NCBI RefSeq assembly: GCF_010367455.1
Contig: NZ_WRPR01000023.1
Coordinates: 97,372 to 161,371 of the forward strand
Direction: 5' to 3'
DNA: 64,000 bases
Source of the DNA: Candidatus Laterigemmans baculatus
GTDB lineage: Bacteria; Planctomycetota; Planctomycetia; Pirellulales; Pirellulaceae
Positions within the stretch are counted from its first letter, which is position 1. Every line of letters begins with the position of its first letter. A program made the translations under genes and the position numbers. Below the pieces are notes generated by a model. That model saw only the letters and a list, made by a program, of their open reading frames with translations. It ran no database searches and was not told where the DNA came from. Positions 34,498 through 43,747 of the stretch are shown here, one piece after another.

Positions 34498-37400
34498 ATG
34501 CTTCTCAGAACCACGCTTCTCGTTAGCTGTTTACTCTGCGTCACGTCGACCATATCGGCCCAGCTCGCCGATCCCTGGAGGTCGCAGTACCAAGGGGACG
34601 ATGCGACGGGCAAGCATGTCATTGCGTTGTGGCAGTTCTTGCCAGGCCAGGAACTCGAGGACTCTTCGGGGAATGACCACGCCCTGACGCTCCGGGGCGC
34701 CACCGTCGTCGCCGAGGGCAAATTTGGCGGCGGACTCCAGAGTGGCCGGGGCTGGCCGGTGGAGGACGTCCGGCATGCGGCTGTCGCCAAACACCACCCC
34801 GACTTGTCCCCGCGCGGCCCCTTCACGTTGGAAATGTGGATTCAACCCCACGCGGAACTGGAAGGTTATCCCGAAGCTTTTCTCATCGACAAGAAGTATG
34901 TATCCAACGACGACTATCAGCTGATTCTCGGCCGCGCCGATGGTCGGGGGACGCGGCAGTTGCACTTGGTGCTCGGGTTCGGGGACGATTCCGAATCCTT
35001 CTGGTCCCAGCGGCGATTGAATCTTGAGCCTGACCGCTGGCATCATTTAGCGGTGACTTACGATGCGGCCGGAACGGCAACCTTCTGGGTTGATGGTGAC
35101 AATTACGGCTCCGACACGCATCCAGGACGCGGCAGTATTCATCCAGGAAACCGGGAACTTTCGATTGGCGACCGATTGGGAAGCCATTATCACGGATTTC
35201 CGGGGCTGATCGATCAGGTGCGAATCAGTCGCGGCGTGCGTGAATATCGGCCGGTCGCGGTCCTGCCGCTGAGCTCCCGCACGACGTTTCTCCGCATGGA
35301 GTCCGCGCCGTCGATCCAGTTTGAGGTCAAGAACCTTTCGGAAAACGCCTTCGATGACGCAGCGCTGCGTTTCTCTCTAGCGGGCGTACCGGACCAAGAG
35401 TTCAAGGTCGATTCGCTTCCGCCAGGCAAGTCGCTGACGTTGGCTTACAAGCTCGACACGCGGCTGCGCCCGGACCAGTACGAGCTGCGGGTCTCCATCG
35501 AAGTCCCAACGGGGGAGACGACGTATCAGAACACCGAGGTCTATCGAGTCGTGATCGCGCCTCGCGTTTCCAAGCAGCGGATGCCCGTGGTGATGTGGGG
35601 CAGCCCGGGTCGCGACGGATTGGCTGAGATGCAACGACTTGGGTTCACCCACTGTCTCGGTCTAACCGCCGACGATGGACGGATCTGGGAGGCTGGTGCG
35701 GCTGTGCAAGCCGTCAATGACGAGCGGCTGGCACGCGACCGAGCGTTTCTCGACGAAGCCTTGGCTCGGGGCGTGCGGGTGATGGCTTCGCTCAGTCCCG
35801 GTCGCTGGCTGGAGAGCCAGGAGGAACTGCTGCGCGTCGATCGCGAAGGTCAGCATTATGAACGGGAGAATATCGCCGCCTCGCTGCCGAAACTCAACGC
35901 CTTCGCTTTCAACGTCGGCGCTTCGGCGGCGAAGACCTGGGGCGAACACCCCGCGTGGGACGGTGCGCTGATCGGAACCGAGATTCGCGATGGTACCCAG
36001 CTCTCTTTCCATCCGCACGATCGCCAAGCGTTTCGCGAATTCGCCGGCTATGAGATCCCCGAAGCGGCGGTGCAGAAGCGGGGCGTTCCCTACGCCCAGG
36101 TGAGCGAGATTGGTAAGGATCGCGTGGTCCCGGACGATCACCCCCTGTACGTGTTCTACCGCTGGTTCTGGAAGCAGGGCGACGGATGGAATCCATTCCA
36201 TTCAGCCGTTCACCAGGGACTAACAGGTTCGGGTCGAGACGATCTGTGGACTTTCTATGATCCCGCAGTCCGTGTTCCGAGCGTCTGGGGCAGCGGCGGT
36301 GAGATCGACGTCATCTCCCACTGGACCTACTCCTATCCCGATCCCATCCGCATCGGACTCGCCGCCGACGAGTTGTTCGCGATGGCCGCCGGTGCCGAGC
36401 ACGATCAAGACGTCATGAAGATGACGCAAGTGATCTGGTATCGCTCCCAAACCGCGCCGCCAGAGAAGCCGTCGCAGCAAGCTGCAGCGTCCGCCGAAAG
36501 TGCCAGCCAAGATCCCGAGCAAGCTCCGTGGGAAGATTTCGATCCCTCGGCCCAGTACATCACAATCTCCCCGATGCACCTCCGCGAGGCGTTTTGGACC
36601 AAGCTCGCGCGCCCGATCCAAGGAATCATGTATCACGGCTGGGGATCGCTCGTCCCGAGCGATGGGACCAGCTCCTACCGATACACGCATCCCGAGACGC
36701 AGAATGAGCTGGCGCGCTTGGTGCATGAGGTCGTCGAGCCCCTTGGCCCCACCTTGAAGCAGATTCCCGCGGCTCCCAAGGACGTGGCGATGCTGGAGAG
36801 TTTTGCGTCGCAGATCTTCGCCAGTCGAGGCACGTGGGGGTGGGGCAACCGCTGGACGGGAGACGCCTGGCACGTGCTCCAGTATGCCCACCTCCAACCA
36901 GAAATCGTGTATGAGGAAACGATCAGCCGCGATGGCTTGGATCGCTTTAAAATCTTGGTCATGCCCAGCTGTGACGTGCTTCCGGCGAGCGTCGTCGAGC
37001 GTGTCAAGGAGTTCCAGCAGCGAGGCGGAATTGTCGTCGGCGATGAACGCCTCGCACCAGCCATTCGTGCGGATATCACCATGAAGTCCTACAACCGTAC
37101 GAAGCGGGCCGACGAGGACAAGCAGGCATTGCTCGCCATGGCGGCGGAACTGCGGAAAGCGATCGACGCCAAGTACGCGCGCTTCAGTGATACGTCGAAC
37201 CCGGAGGTCATCAGCCACGACCGTCGGTACGGCTCGACGGACTATGTGTTCCTGGTCAACGACCGCCGTGAGTTCGGTGACTACGTGGGGCACCATGGGA
37301 TGGTCATGGAGAATGGGCTTCCGGCGGAGGCGACGCTCTCAATTCGTCGCGAGAGGGGCCACGTCTACGACTTGCTCGAGCGGCGTGAGGTCGCGACGGG

Positions 37401-37782
37401 GCGGGGCGAGCAGGGCACCATGGAAATTCCCGTATCGCTCGCTCCGTGCGGCGGCGGACTTTTCATGGTGACCGACAAAGCGATCGAACAGGTCGCGGTG
37501 CGCACCGCTTCGACCGCAAAGCCGGGGAGCTCGCTCAAGCTGCAGGTGGCGGTGGCGAATCTCGAAGGGCAGCGGATCGACGCGGTCGTGCCAGTCCGTG
37601 TCGACATCTTCGATCCCGCTGGTCGCCCCGCGGAGTTTTCCGGCTACTACGGCGCCGCCGATGGGCGACTCGAATTGACGCTCGATCTCGCTCCCAATGA
37701 CCGGCAAGGGGTGTGGGAAGTTCGGGTGCAAGAGTTAGCCAGCGGACTTTCAGCTCGCACCGCCTTTCGAGTCAGTGAATGA
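34498..37782 (+). CDS. large secreted LamG plus glycosidase-like protein
   Basis: The product is 1094 residues with a signal peptide (LLRTTLLVSCLLCVTSTISAQ). Residues about 35-245 are a LamG/concanavalin-like domain (GPFTLEMWIQPHAE, WHHLAVTYDAAGTATFWVDG, GLIDQVRISRGV). After a beta-rich linker comes a region of about 450 residues resembling a TIM-barrel glycosidase (MQRLGFTHCLGLTADD, EHPAWDGALIGTEIRDG, IDVISHWTYSYPDPI), then a GATase-like domain (FKILVMPSCDVLPASVVERVKEF), as in beta-galactosidase-type enzymes. The C-terminus is a macroglobulin-like beta domain. I do not recognise the family. Its stop overlaps the PL6 lyase start by 4 nt (ATGA), so the two should act on the same polysaccharide. 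Confidence 0.7.
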   Translation: MLLRTTLLVSCLLCVTSTISAQLADPWRSQYQGDDATGKHVIALWQFLPGQELEDSSGNDHALTLRGATVVAEGKFGGGLQSGRGWPVEDVRHAAVAKHHPDLSPRGPFTLEMWIQPHAELEGYPEAFLIDKKYVSNDDYQLILGRADGRGTRQLHLVLGFGDDSESFWSQRRLNLEPDRWHHLAVTYDAAGTATFWVDGDNYGSDTHPGRGSIHPGNRELSIGDRLGSHYHGFPGLIDQVRISRGVREYRPVAVLPLSSRTTFLRMESAPSIQFEVKNLSENAFDDAALRFSLAGVPDQEFKVDSLPPGKSLTLAYKLDTRLRPDQYELRVSIEVPTGETTYQNTEVYRVVIAPRVSKQRMPVVMWGSPGRDGLAEMQRLGFTHCLGLTADDGRIWEAGAAVQAVNDERLARDRAFLDEALARGVRVMASLSPGRWLESQEELLRVDREGQHYERENIAASLPKLNAFAFNVGASAAKTWGEHPAWDGALIGTEIRDGTQLSFHPHDRQAFREFAGYEIPEAAVQKRGVPYAQVSEIGKDRVVPDDHPLYVFYRWFWKQGDGWNPFHSAVHQGLTGSGRDDLWTFYDPAVRVPSVWGSGGEIDVISHWTYSYPDPIRIGLAADELFAMAAGAEHDQDVMKMTQVIWYRSQTAPPEKPSQQAAASAESASQDPEQAPWEDFDPSAQYITISPMHLREAFWTKLARPIQGIMYHGWGSLVPSDGTSSYRYTHPETQNELARLVHEVVEPLGPTLKQIPAAPKDVAMLESFASQIFASRGTWGWGNRWTGDAWHVLQYAHLQPEIVYEETISRDGLDRFKILVMPSCDVLPASVVERVKEFQQRGGIVVGDERLAPAIRADITMKSYNRTKRADEDKQALLAMAAELRKAIDAKYARFSDTSNPEVISHDRRYGSTDYVFLVNDRREFGDYVGHHGMVMENGLPAEATLSIRRERGHVYDLLERREVATGRGEQGTMEIPVSLAPCGGGLFMVTDKAIEQVAVRTASTAKPGSSLKLQVAVANLEGQRIDAVVPVRVDIFDPAGRPAEFSGYYGAADGRLELTLDLAPNDRQGVWEVRVQELASGLSARTAFRVSE

Positions 37783-39047
37783 GTTCGTCCCCCGCGATGT
37801 GTCCGGTTTGTTTCATGCTCGATTCACTTTGGCGTTACGCCCTCGGTGTCTTCTTTCTCGCGTGGGTTTTGCCCGCAATCCCCGCGCAGGGTGAAGGAAT
37901 CGATTCGCAAGCGGCCGCCCAAGCTGCGATTTCTTCCGCCAAACCTGGGGACGAGATCGTCTTGGCTCGCGGCCGATACGATCAGTGGAAGTTGACGGTC
38001 GACTGTGCGGGGACCGCGGAAGCACCAATCACCATCCGCTCGGAAGTCCCGGGCGGAGTTGTTCTCGACGGCCGCAGCAGCTTTACCATCACGGGAGCCC
38101 ACGTCGTCGTCAGCGGGCTCATTTTCGACGGAGCCGATTCGCCTTCAGCCCGCAGCCTGATCGTGTTCGACGGCGCCGTCGGAGCTCGCCTCACCGAGAG
38201 CGAGTTTCGCGGTTGCCGGATGACGTCGGGCGATGCGGTTGTCGCAGTCGCCGGAACATCCCAAGACTGCCGGGTGGACCATTGCCGGTTCCTCGGCACT
38301 CGGTACCGCAGCATCCGAATCGTCGTTGACTCAGCCTCTCTCCGCACCGCCCCGCCGCTTCGGACGAGGATCGACCACAACGAATTCCGCGACGTGCCTC
38401 GCCTAGGCGGCAACGGCGCTGAAACCATTCAGATTGGCAGCCGCGCGGCTCCCTACTGCGACCTCGAAACGTTCGCCGTGGTGGAAGAAAACCTCTTCGT
38501 CGCCTGTAACGGCGAAGCAGAGATTATCAGCGACAAAACCTCTCAAAACACCTTTCGCAAGAATCTCTTTTTGAAGTGCCGCGGCGAATTGGTGATCCGT
38601 CACGGCAATCGAAGCGCGATCATCGACAACCGCTTCATCGATTGCAGTGGCGGGATTCGCTTGTCCGGCGGGGGGCATACCGTCACGGGAAACACGATCG
38701 TCAACAGCGGGGGAACGGGAATCCAATTGCTTTATGGCGTCGAAGATTCGCAGCACCCAGCGGCCTATCTGCCGGTCTCGGACTGCTTGATCGAAAACAA
38801 CATGATCGTCAACGCACGTGAGGCAGGGCTGATGATCGGCGCAAACCGCAACCAGCGTTGGTATTCGGAGCGCTGGGCACGCAAACCTTACGAAGCCTCG
38901 CCACGCATGGCTGCGACGATCGCGCCGGCGAACAACACGATTCGCGACAACACCATCATCGGGCACCCTGATCGCCTGCTAGTGATCGATCAGGCGCCCG
39001 AGAACGAGATCCGGAACAATCATCTAAGCTCTGTAAGCAGCCCCTGA
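37779..39047 (+). CDS. PL6 family polysaccharide lyase (alginate lyase/chondroitinase-B-like)
   Basis: The product is 422 residues with a hydrophobic signal segment (ALGVFFLAWVLPAIPAQG); internal ATGs at codons 7 and 13 are alternative starts. A right-handed parallel beta-helix is seen through repeated N-x-I/F-x-N/D turns. The PL6 catalytic signature is intact: GNGAETIQIG, then EIISDKTSQNTFRKN with Lys253, then LVIRHGNRS with Arg274. PL6 enzymes cleave uronic-acid-containing polysaccharides such as alginate or dermatan sulfate by beta-elimination. It is translationally coupled to the LamG-barrel protein and is secreted. Confidence 0.9.
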   Translation: MSSSPAMCPVCFMLDSLWRYALGVFFLAWVLPAIPAQGEGIDSQAAAQAAISSAKPGDEIVLARGRYDQWKLTVDCAGTAEAPITIRSEVPGGVVLDGRSSFTITGAHVVVSGLIFDGADSPSARSLIVFDGAVGARLTESEFRGCRMTSGDAVVAVAGTSQDCRVDHCRFLGTRYRSIRIVVDSASLRTAPPLRTRIDHNEFRDVPRLGGNGAETIQIGSRAAPYCDLETFAVVEENLFVACNGEAEIISDKTSQNTFRKNLFLKCRGELVIRHGNRSAIIDNRFIDCSGGIRLSGGGHTVTGNTIVNSGGTGIQLLYGVEDSQHPAAYLPVSDCLIENNMIVNAREAGLMIGANRNQRWYSERWARKPYEASPRMAATIAPANNTIRDNTIIGHPDRLLVIDQAPENEIRNNHLSSVSSP

Positions 39048-39068
39048 GCCGACGGCGCTAGCCGCGGG
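39045..39068 (+). repeat. dispersed TGAGCCG-GCGCTAGC repeat, copy 5
   Basis: TGAGCCGACGGCGCTAGCC then GCGGG begins in the TGA stop of the PL6 gene and pairs with an inverted copy at 39168-39185. Confidence 0.82.
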
Positions 39069-39112
39069 TTCTGCAGCGGAAAGCCAGGGGCTGCAAGGCC
39101 CGAGGACAGGCA

Positions 39113-39160
39113 CTGTCAGAGAATCTGGAACGACACCCTCCCGGGGGGAGGGCAATGGTG
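39113..39160. repeat. GGGAGGG element fragment
   Basis: CTGTCAGAGAA followed by ACACCCTCCCGGGGGGAGGG; a shortened copy of the element at 16930, nested within the inverted pair 39045/39168. Confidence 0.7.
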
Positions 39161-39167
39161 AAATGAA

Positions 39168-39185
39168 GCTAGCGCCTACGGCTCA
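39168..39185 (-). repeat. dispersed TGAGCCG-GCGCTAGC repeat, copy 6
   Basis: Minus strand TGAGCCGTAGGCGCTAGC, the inverted partner of 39045-39068, lying 41 nt after the end of the esterase-like gene. Confidence 0.8.
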
Positions 39186-39226
39186 AGAGATTAGTCCCGA
39201 TTTTTCTGACCGAGGAGCAGCGACAG

Positions 39227-40240
39227 CTACTCGGCTTCGGCGAATTGCTTCTTGAAAAACTCCAGCATCTCTTTCTGCAAATTCCGCCCCTTTGCCTCCG
39301 CGGTGTGGGCGTAGTGGTTTTCGATTCCGAGCGCATCCATTTCCTTCTTGAGCTGCTTTCCAAAGTTCGGATGGTGGATGAATTGGCCGGGACGCGAGTC
39401 GGCCGGAGGCACGACATCGGGTTCGCTGTAGATCATGAACAGCGGCGGATCGTCCTCGGTGAGGTGGGTGATTGCGGAGCCTTCGTCGTAGAGTTTCTGC
39501 GTTTCCTCGCTCGGGTTGAGCGCTTCTTCGGCCGTTTTCACCCCGTGAACTTTGAAGATGGAAGGATGCTCCCAGGCCCGCCCACCGACCAGTTCCTTGA
39601 TCTTGATCGGATCGTAAGTTCCCTGACCGCCCATCGTGCCGATGGCCGTGATTCGGGTCGACTGGCGAGCGATCGGATCCTCGCTGTCGGGATCGGCCAA
39701 ATCTTCGTGGAAGCCCAGCCACATGCTGATGCCTGCTCCGGCCGATCCGCCGTAGCAAGCGACCCGCCCGGGATCAATCTTCCACTCCTCGGCCTTGCTC
39801 CGCAGGAACTGGAGGGCCCTCGCGGAGTCCATCTGCGGCGTCGGAAAGATGACTGTTTCGCCGTCGACGAAGCGGTAGTTGAGAGCGGCGACGCTGATTC
39901 CCGCTCGGTTGGCTTCGCGGACCATCGCAGGGCTGAGCGAGCGTTTGTCCCCGCCCACAAATCCACCGCCATGGATATAGACGATCAGCGGAGTCGGCTG
40001 CTCGGACTCCGCTTGGTAGAAATCCAAACGGTTCCGCTCATGCGGACCGTAAGCCACATCGGCGTGCGTTGGCTCCAGGGCGTTGGCGGCAGCGGATCGA
40101 TTTGCAGGCTGACGGGAGCGGGCCTGGTTCTGGTCCCGATTCGGTGACCGCGGTCGCGTGGGGCCTTCATCAGCAAAACTCGGAAGCGGGAAACAGAGCA
40201 GGATTGCGAGCACGGCGCCGCGGCGTATGTCGAACATCAT
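39227..40240 (-). CDS. secreted HSL-like alpha/beta hydrolase (esterase/lipase)
   Basis: The double ATG at 40240/40237 follows GAGG; the product is about 337 residues with a signal peptide (AVLAILLCFPLPSFADEG). The hormone-sensitive-lipase-like oxyanion motif HGGGFVGG and the nucleophile elbow GGSAGAG are present, and a late Asp/His pair (SEPDVV, ENHYAHTAEA) may complete the triad. Planctomycete enzymes of this type deacylate carbohydrate or aryl esters outside the cell. It lies 46 nt downstream of the large double hydrolase in the same direction, so they probably form a two-gene operon. Confidence 0.88.
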   Translation of the reverse strand: MMFDIRRGAVLAILLCFPLPSFADEGPTRPRSPNRDQNQARSRQPANRSAAANALEPTHADVAYGPHERNRLDFYQAESEQPTPLIVYIHGGGFVGGDKRSLSPAMVREANRAGISVAALNYRFVDGETVIFPTPQMDSARALQFLRSKAEEWKIDPGRVACYGGSAGAGISMWLGFHEDLADPDSEDPIARQSTRITAIGTMGGQGTYDPIKIKELVGGRAWEHPSIFKVHGVKTAEEALNPSEETQKLYDEGSAITHLTEDDPPLFMIYSEPDVVPPADSRPGQFIHHPNFGKQLKKEMDALGIENHYAHTAEAKGRNLQKEMLEFFKKQFAEAE

Positions 40241-40286
40241 CAATGGTCCTCGAGAGGTAGCGGAAGGGGAAACAGGAGCATTGCTG

Positions 40287-42686
40287 TCAGTGATCCATTG
40301 AACCCGCCTGCGGGCTCGCGGGTTTCGGCCATTGGAGATGCTTGTGGAGAAAATCGAAGCTGCCCTCTCCGTTGATACTGTGTCCGCCTTGAAAATATTC
40401 AATCTCCACCCGATCGCTTATGCCAAGCTGAGCATACAGCCAACGGACTTTGGCAAATTCATGAGCCACCCAGTGGTCGCGTCCGACGCGGTCATGGTGG
40501 CCCCTCTCCACCATAAACGGCCGCGGCACCATCAAGTAAGCCATCTCGGCGTAATCGAATGTATGCCCGAGATTCCAATACGGCATCTCCCATTCGATCG
40601 TGTGCATGAAGCTGAATGGTTCTTCCGTGGAGGCCACCTTGCGAGTCCACTGGTTGAAGTCGCCGGAGCAAATTGAGAGGCAGTACTTCTCTAGAATCGG
40701 AGGCACGCGGACCGCGGTTTCACCTCCATAGCTCAGCCCATAGAAGGCGATCCGGTCCCCATCGACGAATGGCAACGTGTCGAGCCACCGAAGCGTCTGA
40801 TCATGCTGCGATAGGATGAAGCTGAACAGCGTGCGTCCCACGGCGTTCGCTTTTCGATCCAGCCAACGATACCGGTCTTCACCACGATAGAGATTGTGCG
40901 GCGCGAAAGTGATGAAGCCACGTTCGGCCAGTTTTGCGGCGAAGTCGTTGTACGCGGTCTTATGCTGATCGATCGTGTCGCGGGGCACTCCGTTCCGGCC
41001 GTGCTGGCAGACGACGACAGGCCGCTGCTCTCCTGGCTTTATATCCTTGGGGACGACCAACACTCCCCAGGCGAACAGATCCTGGTAGACGTCCAGCACC
41101 ACGTCATAGGCAGTCCACGAATCGGTTTCCGCAACAACACGAGATCGCGCATTGAATGGCAGTAGCGGATCTTCAAAACGCCCCATCGCCTGCGCGTGAA
41201 ACTTTTCCCGGAACACTCGGCTTCCAGCGATGAACTTGTCAGCTTGATGGACGGGATGACGCCGCTCGGTGCTCCATTTCCCGTCCGCCAGTTCGGGCAT
41301 GACGCGATGCAAGAAGCCATCTTCTCGGACGGCAGCGGAGCGGCGGACGAGTTTCTGCACCTGCGATTCGAGTTGGTCCATCGCCCGCTGCTGCCGCTCG
41401 GCGCTGCGTGCCGCAGCATCCGCGCGCCGGTCCACCAGCGGTGCGTGTGCCTTCGTTGGCTGAAACTCGCTATCGAAAGATGCCACAAACGCGTTGAGGG
41501 CGGCGGACGACCATCGATCCACTGGCTGGTCCGACTCGCCAGCGATCCACCGAACCGGTGGTAGAGCATCGCCAGCGGGGATTCGGGCGAACTCCGCTTT
41601 CACGCGGTCCACCGGAGGCGTGCGGAGCTCACCCTTATGGCCGCTGACATTTGGAAAGGGACTGTGCTCGACGACCAGCGTCCGGGGAAGCACGAGCGCT
41701 GCGACTTCAGCGTTCCCGTAGCCGTTGAGTCGCGACCAGACATTTCGATAGATCGGCTCCGACCACATCGAGTCGCTTGAATCGAAGTACCCGCTCACCA
41801 GCGTGGCAGCAATGCGAGGATCGAGGGCTGCGGCATGCAGTGCAATCAATCCCCCTTCCCCATACCCGATGATGCCGACGGGCCCCCGCTCTTCGCGGCG
41901 GGTATCCAGCCAATCCACACCCGCCATCACTCGCTGGATTTCGTAGCCAATGAGATGGCGTCCCATGTGAAACGCTTGACGGTAGATCCATTCGCGAGGC
42001 GTGTAGTCCGCACTTCGGATTCGCGGGTCGTCGGTTTGCAAAGGGCCGCGGTCGAGGATCGTGGGGATCAACAGGTCGTAACGCTGCGCCGCCATCCTCC
42101 GTGCGATCTGTTCCGGGGCAATCAGCCCAGCTGCCAACCCGAGCAACTGTTCGGGCGTCTGATCGGCATCCGGGACGACCACGATTTGGCCAGCGGACGG
42201 TTCATCCTGCAGGACCAACAAGCCCTCGCCAAACAGATCCTCATAGACAGGCCACCGCACTTGGAAGATCTTGTAGTGATCCGTCTCGGCGACCATTGCC
42301 GGATTGCGCTCGTCGCCATATCGCTCCATCCGAGGCGGTTCGCGGCTCTCCACCACTCCGAGAATCGTTTTCAGAGGGGCGCGCAAGGGCTCGATGGATT
42401 GGACGTAGGCTTGGCGGGAGCCGAGATCGTAGCTCCACTGCCGCGCCCGCTCGTCGGCCGACTGCGCCAACTTGCGATCGATGAACCGGTGCGCGCCGTC
42501 CATCAGCCGCTGCGATAGATCCGCCTCCGGCCACTCGAGTCGCTCCGTGCCGGGAAGTGGCTGCGCCGGGCGATAGGCCTCCAGCGTATTCGCGGTTGGA
42601 CCCTGAGCCCGTGCCGGAGTGACGACGAGGCTGAGCAGTGCTGCCGCGACCCAACCCGTGTATGAATGAAATCTTCGTAGGGTCAT
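40287..42686 (-). CDS. secreted protein with two alpha/beta-hydrolase domains, the first probably inactive
   Basis: The ATG at 42686 is followed by a signal peptide (GWVAAALLSLVVTPARAQG), giving 799 residues. The first hydrolase domain (to about 420) has GYGEGG where GxSxGG is expected, so the nucleophile Ser is missing. The second (about 500-790) has the intact elbow GLSYGGE, an oxyanion QHGRNG and a final GGHSI with the catalytic His. This domain resembles the dienelactone-hydrolase/acetyl-xylan-esterase-like group. The dead first half might bind substrate. It is probably the first gene of an operon with the HSL-like esterase. Confidence 0.82.
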   Translation of the reverse strand: MTLRRFHSYTGWVAAALLSLVVTPARAQGPTANTLEAYRPAQPLPGTERLEWPEADLSQRLMDGAHRFIDRKLAQSADERARQWSYDLGSRQAYVQSIEPLRAPLKTILGVVESREPPRMERYGDERNPAMVAETDHYKIFQVRWPVYEDLFGEGLLVLQDEPSAGQIVVVPDADQTPEQLLGLAAGLIAPEQIARRMAAQRYDLLIPTILDRGPLQTDDPRIRSADYTPREWIYRQAFHMGRHLIGYEIQRVMAGVDWLDTRREERGPVGIIGYGEGGLIALHAAALDPRIAATLVSGYFDSSDSMWSEPIYRNVWSRLNGYGNAEVAALVLPRTLVVEHSPFPNVSGHKGELRTPPVDRVKAEFARIPAGDALPPVRWIAGESDQPVDRWSSAALNAFVASFDSEFQPTKAHAPLVDRRADAAARSAERQQRAMDQLESQVQKLVRRSAAVREDGFLHRVMPELADGKWSTERRHPVHQADKFIAGSRVFREKFHAQAMGRFEDPLLPFNARSRVVAETDSWTAYDVVLDVYQDLFAWGVLVVPKDIKPGEQRPVVVCQHGRNGVPRDTIDQHKTAYNDFAAKLAERGFITFAPHNLYRGEDRYRWLDRKANAVGRTLFSFILSQHDQTLRWLDTLPFVDGDRIAFYGLSYGGETAVRVPPILEKYCLSICSGDFNQWTRKVASTEEPFSFMHTIEWEMPYWNLGHTFDYAEMAYLMVPRPFMVERGHHDRVGRDHWVAHEFAKVRWLYAQLGISDRVEIEYFQGGHSINGEGSFDFLHKHLQWPKPASPQAGSMDH

Positions 42687-42901
42687 CGGACGTGTGAAAC
42701 CTCGCTGGCCTTCATCATGGCGATCTTTCCAATGGGGATTTGCAAATTCTAGCAGCGGTGAGGGGTGGAAAGCGACTTCGCGGCTCCCGCCTTCGGTCGA
42801 ATGGATATATTGAAAGGAACCCGTTGACGTGCGGCGAGCCCGTCGCCGGGCGTCTGTTAAAATTGTCACCGAACTTCATTCTTCAAGAGTACACCCCCAC
42901 G

Positions 42902-43747
42902 ATGAGTCGACGACCAGACCTCAGTTCGCCGTGCACCGGTCCATTTCGGTGGACTGCAGTGCTCGCCGCGACAGCCACGCTCCTGTTGGCCACGGCTCGC
43001 GCTCAGGAGCCGAGGAGTCGATTGCGGGTGCTCTGCTACAACATCCATTACGGCCAAGGGAACGATGGCGTCTACGACCTTGAGCGTCTGGCGAAGGTAA
43101 TTGAAAAGGAATCTCCGGATCTCGTCGCGCTGCAAGAAGTGGACGTCGGTGTGAAACGCTCGGGACGCGTCCATGAAGCGCAGCGGTTGGCGGAGTTAAC
43201 CGGGATGGCGGTGCGGTTTGGACCAACGCAACATTATGAGGGCGGACTATTTGGCAACGCGGTGCTGACCCGGCTGCCGATCCACGACGTCGTGATCCAT
43301 CCGCTGCCGTATACCGAAAGTACCGCCGAGCGAGTCACTTATCCGCGTGGTGCAGTTGCGGTCACGGTGTCGCTCGCCGACGGTCAGAAGCTGCGTTTTA
43401 TCAGTACGCATTTTCAGCACAACGTGGCCGAGGACCGGATCGCCGAAGCCCACGCCATCAATGAACTGTTCGCGACTGAGGGTGACGTGATGCCGACGAT
43501 CCTTGCCGGCGACATGAATGCGGTCCCCGACTCGGAACCCATCCGAGTGCTACTCGAACGCTGGAGCAATGCGATCGATACACCCGCAGCTCCGACCGCC
43601 CCGTCGCGCGACCCGACATCGCGGATCGACTATATCTTTTATCGTCCGGCGTCGCAGTTCCGGCTCGTACGCGCCGAAGTGATCGATGAACCGATGGCTT
43701 CGGACCACCGCCCGGTGTTCGCGGAGTTCGAAGTTCAGGGTCGCTGA
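42902..43747 (+). CDS. secreted endonuclease/exonuclease/phosphatase-family protein
   Basis: The ATG at 42902 gives 281 residues with a signal peptide (LAATATLLLATARAQ). The EEP fold is well conserved: RVLCYNIHYGQG, DLVALQEVD, FISTHFQHN, LAGDMNAVPDS, IDYIFYR and SDHRPVFAEF with the catalytic Asp-His. Members cleave phosphodiesters or phosphate esters of nucleic acids, sphingolipids or inositol phosphates using Mg2+; the target here is unknown. Its last 13 bases overlap the end of the convergent Gfo/Idh/MocA gene. Confidence 0.92.
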   Translation: MSRRPDLSSPCTGPFRWTAVLAATATLLLATARAQEPRSRLRVLCYNIHYGQGNDGVYDLERLAKVIEKESPDLVALQEVDVGVKRSGRVHEAQRLAELTGMAVRFGPTQHYEGGLFGNAVLTRLPIHDVVIHPLPYTESTAERVTYPRGAVAVTVSLADGQKLRFISTHFQHNVAEDRIAEAHAINELFATEGDVMPTILAGDMNAVPDSEPIRVLLERWSNAIDTPAAPTAPSRDPTSRIDYIFYRPASQFRLVRAEVIDEPMASDHRPVFAEFEVQGR

